NCBI GenBank assembly: GCA_021802375.1
Contig: JAKAAL010000260.1
Span: forward strand, 1 to 6,374
DNA: 6,374 bases
Origin: Bacillota bacterium
GTDB lineage: Bacteria > Bacillota_E > Sulfobacillia > Sulfobacillales > Sulfobacillaceae
Reading direction: 5' to 3'
Shown: piece after piece, positions 1-6,157 of the stretch
Layout: each line of letters starts with the position of its first letter
Position numbering within the stretch: position 1 is the stretch's first letter
The notes under the pieces: generated by a model
The model's input: only the letters and a program-made list of their open reading frames with translations
What the model was told of the DNA's origin: nothing
Databases searched by the model: none
Made by a program: the position numbers and the translations under genes

Positions 1-909
1 CCGGAGCGATGATTCGATTGAGCGCATTCCGCCGAGCGAGCCCACCATTCGCCGGACCTTAGAGAGTATCGATGCCGCGGCGCTTGACCGCGTGTTGCAC
101 GACTTTCTGCAGCGTCAGGGGTTCGGACGCGCCCTCGCGATTGATGGGAAAACGCTCCGAGGATCCGGACACGGGGCCGAACGGCCCCGACATTTGATGG
201 CGGCCGTCATCCACCAAACCGGGGTGGTGGTCGGCCAATCCGCCGTCGATCAGAAGACCAATGAGATTAAAGTCGCCCAACCGCTCCTGGACCCCCTCGA
301 TCTGGTCGGGCACGTGGTGACCGCCGATGCGATGCATACACAAGCCGCGTTTGCCCGCTACGTGGTCGACGAAAAACAGGCAGACTACGTGCTGACTGTC
401 AAGGATAACCAACGGTTGCTGAAAACGCACCTCGCCCAGATGATCTGGGATTTTCCCCCCCTCAGGCGGAAACTCGCCATAAGGGCCATGGGCGGATTGA
501 GCGGCGCCGCATTTGGGTTAGCACGGCGATCCGAGGGTCTCGCTGGTTTCCGCGCGTCGAGCAGTGTTTCCGGATCGAGCGGGACACCACCGACCTTCAC
601 GGTCGCGCGATGCGCCACGAGTATGCTTATGGCGTGAGCAGTTGTCTGCCCGAAGAGGTGTCGCCTGAGGACCTCTTGCACTTCGTGCCAGGGCATTGGG
701 GGATCGAAAATAAGCTCCACTGGGTGCGCGATGTCACGTTCGACGAAGACCGATCCCAAATCCGGACCGGAACCGGTCCGCAGACGATGGCCACGCTCCG
801 CAATCTCGCGGTCAGCCTCCTCCGCTTAAACGGCCACCTGAATCTCGCCCAGGCGACGCGGTATTACAACGCGCACCGCCATGAGGCCCTGCGCCTGATC
901 GGCGCCTAA
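1..909 (+). mobile_element. Partial ISAs1-family insertion sequence (right-hand part)
   Basis: The transposase marks an ISAs1-type insertion sequence whose left end is outside the window. The right terminal inverted repeat should lie within some tens of bases after the stop codon at 909. The segment around 958-980 (TTTGATTTTCTCTGCCGCC) loosely resembles the T-rich, GC-ending tips of such elements. It cannot be confirmed without the left end, and no target duplication can be tested. The element boundary is therefore given only to the end of the coding sequence. Confidence 0.7.
2..909 (+). pseudogene. ISAs1-family DDE transposase, 5'-truncated by window edge and frameshifted
   Basis: This is a cut-and-paste transposase of the ISAs1 family. 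The reading frame is open from base 2 (so the N-terminus lies outside the window) and runs to about 461. The protein then continues in the -1 frame to the TAA at 907-909. The two halves join into one family-like protein: IDGKTLRGS (catalytic Asp at 143-145), VTADAMHTQ (second Asp at 326-328), YVLTVKDNQ, then after the shift HGRIERRR, GHWGIENKLHW (catalytic Glu at 706-708), VRDVTFDEDRS, IRTG and MATLRNLAVSLLR. The shift falls at a T4C7 run (451-461); one extra C would restore a continuous frame through WDFPPPQAETRHKGHGRIE. About 300 residues are visible, against roughly 370 expected for the family, so some 70 N-terminal residues are missing. Members of this family normally have a single ORF, so an inactivating indel is likelier than programmed frameshifting. 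The family call is strong; inactivity is inferred. Confidence 0.9.
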
Positions 910-1154
910 TTGTCGCGCGCCCTCGTAGCCGCCATCCCCTGCTCATCGGCCCGACGGTTTGATTTTCTCTGCCGCCAGGTCGATCGCCATGGACCACGCC
1001 CGATTTCCTCCCGGCCACCGACGGTGAGGTTCGTGAGCGATGATCAACTGCCATGGACTTTGACGAATCCCTGAGCGTTCCCCCCTGCCACAAGGAGTTC
1101 GTCTGCTCGATGTGGAATTCACGAGGGTGCGGGATTATCATCGAGGAGCCGGCA
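910..1154. other. Non-coding stretch between the insertion sequence and the polymerase gene
   Basis: No gene is supported here. The polymerase frame is open upstream to an ATG at 1053, but those 34 extra codons lack a Shine-Dalgarno site and show no family similarity. The stretch probably holds the right end of the insertion sequence and the leader of the polymerase gene. The string CCGACGGT recurs at about 951 and 1018, which is too short to mean much. I found no convincing promoter or terminator. Confidence 0.5.
1143..1148 (+). promoter_or_regulatory. Ribosome binding site that sets the polymerase start
   Basis: GAGGAG lies 6 nt before the ATG at 1155-1157. The upstream in-frame ATGs at 1053 and 1110 have no comparable site, so this motif decides the start. 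Confidence 0.75.
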
Positions 1155-2909
1155 ATGAACGGAGCACCGTGGTTAGAAGTCATCACCCAGCATGCTCAAC
1201 TGAATCCTTACGGCCCCAGGGTTCAGGCGGCCCCCGTCCTCGGCATTGACACGGAGACTACGGGGCTCGACCCGTTGTGCGACACGGTGCGACTGGTCCA
1301 GATTGCCGCACCCGGATTGCCAGTTCTCATTTTCGACATGTGGAACGCCGATCCGCCCACGTCGGCATATCTTCAGACCTTACTGGCTGGACGGGCCGTG
1401 AAGGTATTTCAGAACGCGAAGTTTGACATGAAGTTTCTCCAGCAAGCGGGCCTTCCAGTGGCGGGGCGGGTGTTTGATACCTACCTGGCTGCACAGCTCT
1501 TACGCCAGAAGACCCGATTGGTGAAATTGGGTTTGGACACACTCGCGCAGCACTATCTCTCCCGTGACGTAGCCAAGGACTATCAGACCAGCGACTGGCG
1601 GGGCACGTTGTCTCCGGCACAGTACGAGTACGCCGCACGTGACGCCGCCATCCTGCTTCCGCTGCGGGAGGCGATGATTCGGGATCTCCAGTCTGAAGAC
1701 CTGGTCGACGTGGCTCAACTGGAATTTCATTGCTTACCGGCGGTCGTGGAAATGGAGCTCACCGGCATTCAGTTGGACCTGGATCGCTGGCAGCGGGTCG
1801 GTGAACATCTCGAACAACAACAGGCAGCGGCCGCCGCGGCCCTGCATAAACAGCTTGGCAACAAGGCAGCGGTTCAGATGGATTTCTTTGGTGACAACGA
1901 GAGCTCTCTCAACTTAGATAGTCAGCAGCAAGTCCTACAGGGGCTGAAGGGTCTAGGGATCCCGGTCACGAATACCGCGAAAAACCAACTCATCCCTCTT
2001 GCCCGCGAGCATCCGGTGGTTCAAGACCTGCTGGCCTACCGGAAGGCATCCAAAGCCTTGCAAGCCTTCATATACAGCGTTCCTGAAACCATTCATCCCA
2101 CGACGGGCCGCTTGCATCCGCAGTATCACCAAATTGGTGCGGCGACGGGGCGGTTCTCGTGCGGCCATCCCAATTTGCAGCAGATTCCGCGAAGCCGCGA
2201 GTTCAGAAGCTGTTTCGTCGCGAAGGCAGGCCACAAATTGGTGATCGCCGACTATTCCCAAATTGAATTGCGGGTGGTTGCGGAGATATCACGAGACGAA
2301 ACGATGATCGATGCGTATCGAACGGGGCAGGACTTGCACCGCCTGACGGCGTCGCTTATTGCGAATAAGACCCTAGACGGCGTGACCAAGGACGAACGGC
2401 AGGCAGCCAAGGCCGTCAATTTTGGGCTTGTTTATGCCATGGGAGCGCGTGGACTGAAGACCTACGCGGAAACCACATATGGCGTCGCCATGACGCTGGA
2501 GGAAGCCGAGTTGTTCCGGCAGCGCTTCTTCCAGGCATATTCGGGGGTTGCCGCCTGGCACAAGTCGGTGAAAGTGTCGGACGCCCAGGCAGCCCGTACT
2601 CTGGCTGGCCGGGTCCATCGCTGGCGCCACGGCGCCAGTGTGAGCGGCCTATACAATTATCCGGTACAAGGAACGGCTGCAGACATCGTCAAGCAGGCGC
2701 TCGCGGATTTGGTCGACGCGCTCCGGGGCTGTTCGGCCAAAATCGTGGGCATGGTGCATGACGAAATTATCCTCGAGACCGCCGCCGACGAGGCGTCTCG
2801 AACTGCTCAGATTTTAAAAGCCACCATGGAGGCGGCGGGTGCACGCTACCTCAGGCGCGTACCGGTAGTCGCCGACGCGATGGTGGTGGAGAACTGGGCG
2901 GAAAAGTAG
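1155..2909 (+). CDS. Family A DNA polymerase with 3'-5' exonuclease, lacking the 5'-nuclease domain
   Basis: A 584-residue Klenow-type enzyme predicted to extend DNA primers and proofread. The N-terminal DEDDy exonuclease is complete: Exo I IDTETTG (D32, E34), Exo II NAKFD (D91) and Exo III YAARD (Y159, D163). The polymerase half has TGRFSCGHPNLQQIP (about 331-345, Arg333), motif A ADYSQIELR (D366), motif B RQAAKAVNFGLVYA (R415, K419, F423, Y427) and motif C MVHDEI (H535, D536, E537). All catalytic residues of both active sites are present, so it should be active. Cellular Pol I is about 900 residues with an N-terminal 5' nuclease; nothing of that domain is present here, and there is little room for it upstream. 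Such free-standing forms are known from phages, plasmids and some chromosomes. The ATG at 1155 is chosen for its GAGGAG site; a longer form from 1053 (618 residues) adds 34 unrelated residues. The gene lies between an insertion sequence and the ars promoter, so its partner process is unknown; it is probably an accessory copy beside a normal polA elsewhere. Confidence 0.92.
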   Translation: MNGAPWLEVITQHAQLNPYGPRVQAAPVLGIDTETTGLDPLCDTVRLVQIAAPGLPVLIFDMWNADPPTSAYLQTLLAGRAVKVFQNAKFDMKFLQQAGLPVAGRVFDTYLAAQLLRQKTRLVKLGLDTLAQHYLSRDVAKDYQTSDWRGTLSPAQYEYAARDAAILLPLREAMIRDLQSEDLVDVAQLEFHCLPAVVEMELTGIQLDLDRWQRVGEHLEQQQAAAAAALHKQLGNKAAVQMDFFGDNESSLNLDSQQQVLQGLKGLGIPVTNTAKNQLIPLAREHPVVQDLLAYRKASKALQAFIYSVPETIHPTTGRLHPQYHQIGAATGRFSCGHPNLQQIPRSREFRSCFVAKAGHKLVIADYSQIELRVVAEISRDETMIDAYRTGQDLHRLTASLIANKTLDGVTKDERQAAKAVNFGLVYAMGARGLKTYAETTYGVAMTLEEAELFRQRFFQAYSGVAAWHKSVKVSDAQAARTLAGRVHRWRHGASVSGLYNYPVQGTAADIVKQALADLVDALRGCSAKIVGMVHDEIILETAADEASRTAQILKATMEAAGARYLRRVPVVADAMVVENWAEK

Positions 2910-2971
2910 GGGATGGACCGACCGCAGCATCACGGATGCCACGATTTCATACCTCAAATGGGCGTTCCCTC

Positions 2972-2999
2972 TTGCAATATATAACTACATAGTTATAAG
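2972..2999 (+). promoter_or_regulatory. Probable sigma-70-type promoter of the ars operon
   Basis: TTGCAA (2972-2977, 4 of 6 to the -35 consensus) and TATAAG (2994-2999, 5 of 6 to the -10 consensus) are separated by 16 nt, in an AT-rich island unlike its surroundings. Transcription would start near 3006, downstream of the ATG at 3003. That argues for translation from one of the later ATGs of arsR. The inverted repeat at 2980-2997 fills the spacer and enters the -10, which suits repression. Confidence 0.6.
2980..2997. promoter_or_regulatory. Probable ArsR operator: 8-bp perfect inverted repeat
   Basis: TATAACTA and TAGTTATA are perfect reverse complements separated by CA. The repeat lies directly upstream of arsR, between the -35 and -10 elements and overlapping the -10. 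ArsR/SmtB dimers typically bind AT-rich inverted repeats that overlap their own promoter, so this is the natural autoregulatory site. The repeat is seen directly; the binding protein is inferred. Confidence 0.65.
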
Positions 3000-3020
3000 G
3001 TAATGGCGGTGGTGATGCCG

Positions 3021-3341
3021 ATGAACTTCGAAAATTTAGCCGACGCCTTAAAGGCATTGGCTGATCCGACCCGTCTTAAGATTGTATCCTTGTTAAATGT
3101 CCGCGATTGTTGCATCTGTGAACTCGTGCCCTTGTTCGGGATCTCACAGCCCGCTGTGTCCAAGCACATGCGCCGCCTTAAGACGGCAGGGCTGGTGCAC
3201 GAAACCCGGAAAGGGATGTGGGTTTTTTATGGGCTAAATGCCGATCGACTAGCCGAGATTGGCGTGTCCCTATCCCGTCTGCCGGACTTGCGAGCGGACT
3301 TAGAGCACCTCCAGCAACAAGGATTGTTGGTCTGTGAATAG
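3021..3341 (+). CDS. arsR: Arsenite-responsive repressor ArsR (ArsR/SmtB family)
   Basis: A 106-residue winged-helix dimeric repressor that should leave DNA when As(III) or Sb(III) binds. The opening LADALKALADPTRLKIVSLL is characteristic of the family. The metal-site region reads DCCICEL, with C30, C31 and C33 at the place of the CxC arsenite site of plasmid R773 ArsR (ELCVCDL); another Cys lies next to last (C105). The recognition helix-turn-helix is ISQPAVSKHMRRLKTAGLV (about 41-59), followed by the wing ETRKGMWVFYGL. It heads the acr3-arsC operon, 15 nt before acr3, and sits just behind an inverted repeat that is its likely operator. The start is uncertain: ATGs at 3003, 3015 and 3021 are in frame. 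I chose 3021 because the predicted transcript begins near 3006 and the family-like sequence begins there; the longest form would be 112 residues. Confidence 0.93.
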   Translation: MNFENLADALKALADPTRLKIVSLLNVRDCCICELVPLFGISQPAVSKHMRRLKTAGLVHETRKGMWVFYGLNADRLAEIGVSLSRLPDLRADLEHLQQQGLLVCE

Positions 3342-3356
3342 AGGAGTTGTCAGCAC

Positions 3357-4400
3357 ATGAGGCCTCGCTTGGCGTTTTTGGATCGGTACCTGACCGTCTG
3401 GATTTTCCTGGCAATGGCCGTCGGTATTGGAATGGGATATGCATCACCGGACTTGGCGCATCGCCTCGAACGATGGCAAGTCGGGACAACGTCCATTCCC
3501 ATTGCCGTCGGATTGATTCTCATGTTGTATCCGCCGATGGCGAAAGTTCGGTATCGCGACATCGGTCAGGTCTTCCGCAACGGGCGCATCTTGGGGTTAT
3601 CCCTCGTCCAGAACTGGGCGATCGGCCCGGTGCTGATGTTCGTGTTGGCAATTGTTTTTCTGAGAAGTCAGCCGGAGTACATGATAGGCCTTATCCTAAT
3701 CGGTCTCGCACGGTGCATCGCCATGGTAATCGTCTGGAACGACCTGGCGCGGGGCAACGCCGCCTACGCGGCGGGATTGGTAGCCTTTAACGCCATCTTT
3801 CAGGTGGTGTTTTATTCCCTGTATGCTTATCTCTTCGTGACGATCATTCCCCGATGGCTGGGTGTGCACAGTTTGGTGGTCCACATCACGATCCTGGACG
3901 TGGCCAAGAGCGTGGCCATCTATCTAGGGGTTCCCTTTCTTCTCGGGCTGCTGACCCAAGCAGTCTTGGTCCCTTTAAAGGGGCGCGACTGGTATGACCG
4001 CCAGTTTGGGGCGCGTATCGGACGTCTGACGTTAGCGGCGTTGCTGTTTACCATTGTGGTCATGTTTTCGTTGAAGGGTCAGCTCATCGTCCAGTTGCCC
4101 ATGGACGTCGTCCGCATCGCCGTTCCGCTGTTGATTTACTTTGTGGTCATGTTTCTGGTCTCATTTTGGATGGGAAAACGAGCGGGGGCAGACTACTCTG
4201 TATGCTGTGCGCTCTCGTTTACGGCGGCCAGCAATAACTTTGAATTGGCCATCGCTGTGGCGGTCGGCATCTTCGGCATCAACTCGGGCGCCGCCTTCGC
4301 CGCAGTGATTGGTCCGCTGGTGGAGGTGCCGGTAATGATTGCCCTGGTCAATGCGGCCTTATACTTTCAACGAACGTTCTTTCGGGAGGGATTGGCGTGA
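3357..4400 (+). CDS. acr3: Arsenite efflux permease Acr3
   Basis: A 347-residue integral inner-membrane carrier that exports arsenite using the proton-motive force. It has the usual length and about ten hydrophobic segments. Family hallmarks are [19 protein letters not shown] at the N-terminus, the motif [18 protein letters not shown] with the essential Cys (C120), and [16 protein letters not shown] with the conserved Glu (E296) that is functionally important in studied Acr3 proteins. This is the Acr3 family, not the unrelated ArsB family. The start ATG at 3357 has a GAGGAG site at 3341-3346, which overlaps the last base of the arsR stop codon. The stop codon TGA overlaps the GTG start of arsC, so the two proteins are probably made in step. 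Expression is expected to follow the ArsR-controlled promoter upstream. Confidence 0.95.
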   Translation: MRPRLAFLDRYLTVWIFLAMAVGIGMGYASPDLAHRLERWQVGTTSIPIAVGLILMLYPPMAKVRYRDIGQVFRNGRILGLSLVQNWAIGPVLMFVLAIVFLRSQPEYMIGLILIGLARCIAMVIVWNDLARGNAAYAAGLVAFNAIFQVVFYSLYAYLFVTIIPRWLGVHSLVVHITILDVAKSVAIYLGVPFLLGLLTQAVLVPLKGRDWYDRQFGARIGRLTLAALLFTIVVMFSLKGQLIVQLPMDVVRIAVPLLIYFVVMFLVSFWMGKRAGADYSVCCALSFTAASNNFELAIAVAVGIFGINSGAAFAAVIGPLVEVPVMIALVNAALYFQRTFFREGLA

Positions 4401-4837
4401 CAAAGCCTGTCGTTTATTTTTTGTGCACTGGCAACTCCTGTCGCAGCCAGATGGCGGAGGGCTGGGCGCGTCAACTCGGCCAAGACCAGATTGTTGTCTA
4501 TAGTGCGGGCATCGCCCCCCACGGCGTGAATCCGCGCGCCGTGGCGGTCATGCAGGAGACGGGGGTTGATATTGCGCACCACACCTCCGATCCGATTGAT
4601 CTCGATCTCTTGCACCGAGCGGATTACGTGATTACCCTGTGCGGCGACGCTGATGAAGCGTGCCCGGTAACCCCGCCCCACGTGACACGGTTGCACTGGG
4701 GATTGCCCGATCCCGCGCGGGCGGTCGGGGCGGAGTCCGAGATCATGGCCAAGTTCCGGGAAGTCCGGGACAACATTCACGAGCGCGTGCGGCACTTTTT
4801 AGCGGAGGAATTGGGCGTCGCAATACCTCCGTTATAA
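4397..4837 (+). CDS. arsC: Thioredoxin-coupled arsenate reductase ArsC (low-molecular-weight phosphatase fold)
   Basis: A 146-residue cytoplasmic enzyme that reduces arsenate to arsenite, the substrate of Acr3. The P-loop CTGNSCR (C10, C15, R16) is the CX5R nucleophile loop. The redox relay Cys pair C82 and C89 lies in [10 protein letters not shown], followed by HWGLPDP with the general-acid Asp105. C10, C82 and C89 match the numbering of Staphylococcus plasmid pI258 ArsC, which is regenerated by thioredoxin. This differs from the glutaredoxin-dependent ArsC of R773. The start is the GTG at 4397, supported by GGGAGGG at 4384-4390. It shares four bases (GTGA) with the end of acr3, a translational-coupling arrangement. 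All key residues are present, so it should be active. Confidence 0.95.
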   Translation: MTKPVVYFLCTGNSCRSQMAEGWARQLGQDQIVVYSAGIAPHGVNPRAVAVMQETGVDIAHHTSDPIDLDLLHRADYVITLCGDADEACPVTPPHVTRLHWGLPDPARAVGAESEIMAKFREVRDNIHERVRHFLAEELGVAIPPL

Positions 4838-4890
4838 GGGGGGAGCCGGGAGCCGACCCGAATTTGAGTGGGTGAAACCGTCGGAAATGC

Positions 4891-4898
4891 AGAGGAGG
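4891..4898 (+). promoter_or_regulatory. Ribosome binding site that sets the HD-protein start
   Basis: AGAGGAGG lies 9 nt before the GTG at 4908. The frame is open to an earlier GTG at 4872 and an ATG at 4887, but neither has a proper site, so 4908 is preferred. Confidence 0.7.
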
Positions 4899-4907
4899 CC
4901 GGAAGCG

Positions 4908-5525
4908 GTGGATTTAACCCCATTTGTACGAGTGGCGCGTGAGATGTCGTCGGCTGACCCGGCCCACGACTTTTTGCATGTGCAGCGGGCGTGGAACAAT
5001 GCCCAGAAGATTATGCAGGCCACACCTGCAGATGTGGAGGTAGTGGGGCCGTCGGTGTTATTGCACGAGCTCTTCAACTATCCCAAAAACGATCCCCGCT
5101 CGCCTTTGTCCGGGGATGTCTGTGCCGAATACGCACAGGAGGTGCTCGCACAGGTCGATTATCCGGGAGAGAAACGGGACTTGGTGTTGGACTGTATCCG
5201 CTTTCATTCTTTTTCCCGGGGCGTGGTGCCCCCGCATATGGAGGGGAAAGTGGTCCAAGACGCGGATCGGCTGGATGCTCTGGGAGCGATCGGGTTGGCG
5301 CGGCTTTTTGCCACGGGTGCCCAAATGCAACTTCCCTTTTATCATGCGACGGATCCCTTTGCCCAACATCGGGAGGTGGACGACAAAAAGAACAGCTTGG
5401 ACCATGTCTACACAAAACTATTGAAACTGCCCGACGCCATGCATACGCCGGTGGCAAGAGACATGGCCGCCACGCGGATTGAATTTATCAAGCAGTACCT
5501 CCGACAACTGGGGTCCGAGCTCTAA
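4908..5525 (+). CDS. HD-domain metal-dependent phosphohydrolase (YedJ/YpgQ-like)
   Basis: A 205-residue soluble protein of the HD superfamily, whose members hydrolyse phosphate esters or nucleotides with bound metal. Metal ligands read DFLH (H24), LLHE (H53, E54), RFHSFSRG (H100) and VVQDADRLDALGAIGLAR (D118, D120); the last block is the hallmark of the YedJ/YpgQ group. Position 54 is Glu where the classical motif has Asp; I believe relatives with LLHELFNYPK exist, so this may be a subgroup trait. YpgQ of Bacillus has been reported to act on nucleoside triphosphates, but the substrate here is not predictable. The GTG start is chosen for AGAGGAGG at 4891-4898; starts at 4872 or 4887 would give 217 or 212 residues. 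It lies 70 nt after arsC on the same strand with no terminator between, so read-through from the ars promoter is likely. A link to arsenic resistance is unproven. Confidence 0.85.
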   Translation: MDLTPFVRVAREMSSADPAHDFLHVQRAWNNAQKIMQATPADVEVVGPSVLLHELFNYPKNDPRSPLSGDVCAEYAQEVLAQVDYPGEKRDLVLDCIRFHSFSRGVVPPHMEGKVVQDADRLDALGAIGLARLFATGAQMQLPFYHATDPFAQHREVDDKKNSLDHVYTKLLKLPDAMHTPVARDMAATRIEFIKQYLRQLGSEL

Positions 5526-5531
5526 AGGAGG
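5524..5531 (+). promoter_or_regulatory. Orphan Shine-Dalgarno site after the HD gene
   Basis: AAAGGAGG overlaps the stop codon of the HD gene, and AGGAGGG follows at 5538-5544. Such placement usually serves a closely following gene, yet no start codon lies at proper spacing from the first site. The nearest candidates are TTG at 5559 and ATG at 5571. The perfect 10-bp palindrome GGGCTAGCCC at 5542-5551 sits just after. A downstream gene may have been lost here. Confidence 0.4.
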
Positions 5532-5574
5532 AACGGCAGGAGGGCTAGCCCGGCGCATTTGGGGACGCGCATGG

Positions 5575-5868
5575 CTAAGGCAGAGCACGGCTCCAAGTTG
5601 CGGACCGCGGCTCCGGGGCTCTCGAATATTGAGACCCGGCCAACGCTCCCGGATATCGTAGCATGGGGCGGGGTTGCCGCCACCGATGACCACGCGGAAC
5701 TTTACGCCCCTCCCACTCGCTATGGAAACGGATGTCGCTGCCAGCGCGCCAGTCCGTCGATAGGTCGCTGCCGTATCGCCATTGCTTGACGAGTGCGGGC
5801 TCCGTCAGCGCCGCCCACACGTTCCTGGCCGGGGCCTGAATAATTACCCGGCTCGTGTTCTTCGCCAG
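5575..5868 (-). pseudogene. Decayed AHSA1/SRPBCC (START-like) domain gene
   Basis: On the minus strand, bases 5868 down to about 5698 encode AKNTSRVIIQAPARNVWAAL, TEPALVKQWRYGSDL, then STDWRAGSDIRFHSEWEG. This is the N-terminal third of the AHSA1-like SRPBCC family, small beta-barrel proteins with a hydrophobic cavity and mostly unknown ligands. Similarity then fades in this frame after MLRY, while the neighbouring minus frame offers RWPGLNIREP. That recalls the RPGLEDRPEN-like segment of relatives, so a frameshift is likely. The expected start is replaced by CTG (5868-5866), although a ribosome-binding-like GGAGGAG lies 10 nt before it (plus 5879-5885). Full-length relatives are about 140-160 residues; the C-terminal half is missing or unrecognisable. 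The frame is formally open upstream to 5922 but without family similarity. The gene faces the ars/HD block tail to tail. Confidence 0.65.
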
Positions 5869-5946
5869 CTCGTGTTCGCTCCTCCCGATGGGTGCGATTG
5901 GGTGGTCCGACCCTGTTGTCACGTCCTATCGTGGACGTCCCTTCAC

Positions 5947-5987
5947 CGGCGTGCAAATCGTTCGCACTCCCTAGCACGCCGTTTTTT
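5947..5987 (+). terminator. Intrinsic terminator, + strand
   Basis: CGGCGTGC (5947-5954) pairs perfectly with GCACGCCG (5974-5981) around a 19-nt loop, and T6 follows at 5982-5987. It would end + strand transcripts that read through the HD gene. An alternative, shorter hairpin inside it, GTGC (5951-5954) with GCAC (5964-5967), competes with the main stem. The minus strand has no T-tract on the corresponding side. Confidence 0.6.
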
Positions 5988-6157
5988 ATTAGGCACCGAT
6001 TCCATGGCTCGGTGGAGGCGTCACGCCGGTCTCCGCCCACACCCGCCAATCGCCAACGCATAGGGAAAACGTCCTGCGCCGGCAGCCCAGGCCCCACGCG
6101 TCAACGATGAAACCGTTGCCACCTGCCCGGGGCTTCGGCTGCGGGCTTGCCGGGGCG
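5988..6157. other. Non-coding stretch before the right-edge gene
   Basis: With 5869-5946 this makes nearly 300 bases without a supported gene, interrupted only by the terminator. Open frames on both strands give arginine- and proline-rich translations that I do not recognise. A small hairpin CAACG/CGTTG lies at about 6102-6118. ACGTCC occurs twice at 5921-5926 and 5935-5940. I see no tRNA or recognisable RNA gene. Confidence 0.4.

Noticed and set aside
59..430. Long open frame on the minus strand opposite the transposase
   Set aside because: It is antisense to conserved ISAs1 transposase sequence and has no recognisable motif; other long minus-strand frames across polA, acr3, arsC and the HD gene are rejected for the same reason.
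455..461. Programmed -1 ribosomal frameshifting in the transposase
   Set aside because: ISAs1 transposases normally have one ORF, the C7 run is not a classical slippery heptamer in register, and no downstream stimulatory structure is evident; a plain indel is simpler.
958..980. Right inverted repeat of the ISAs1 element
   Set aside because: It is only loosely similar to known tips; without the left end no match can be shown, so it is not listed as a feature.
1053..1154. Extension of the polymerase to the ATG at 1053
   Set aside because: There is no ribosome-binding site at 1053 or 1110, the added 34 residues look unlike the family, and GAGGAG precedes the ATG at 1155.
2927..2939. GCATC-ACG-GATGC hairpin after the polymerase as a terminator
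   Set aside because: The stem is only 5 bp with a 3-nt loop and has no T-tract after it.
5559..5789. 76-codon + strand frame after the HD gene (TTG 5559 or ATG 5571)
   Set aside because: The ribosome-like sites are 14 or more bases too far from either start, the product is not recognisable, and it lies antisense to the SRPBCC-like sequence.
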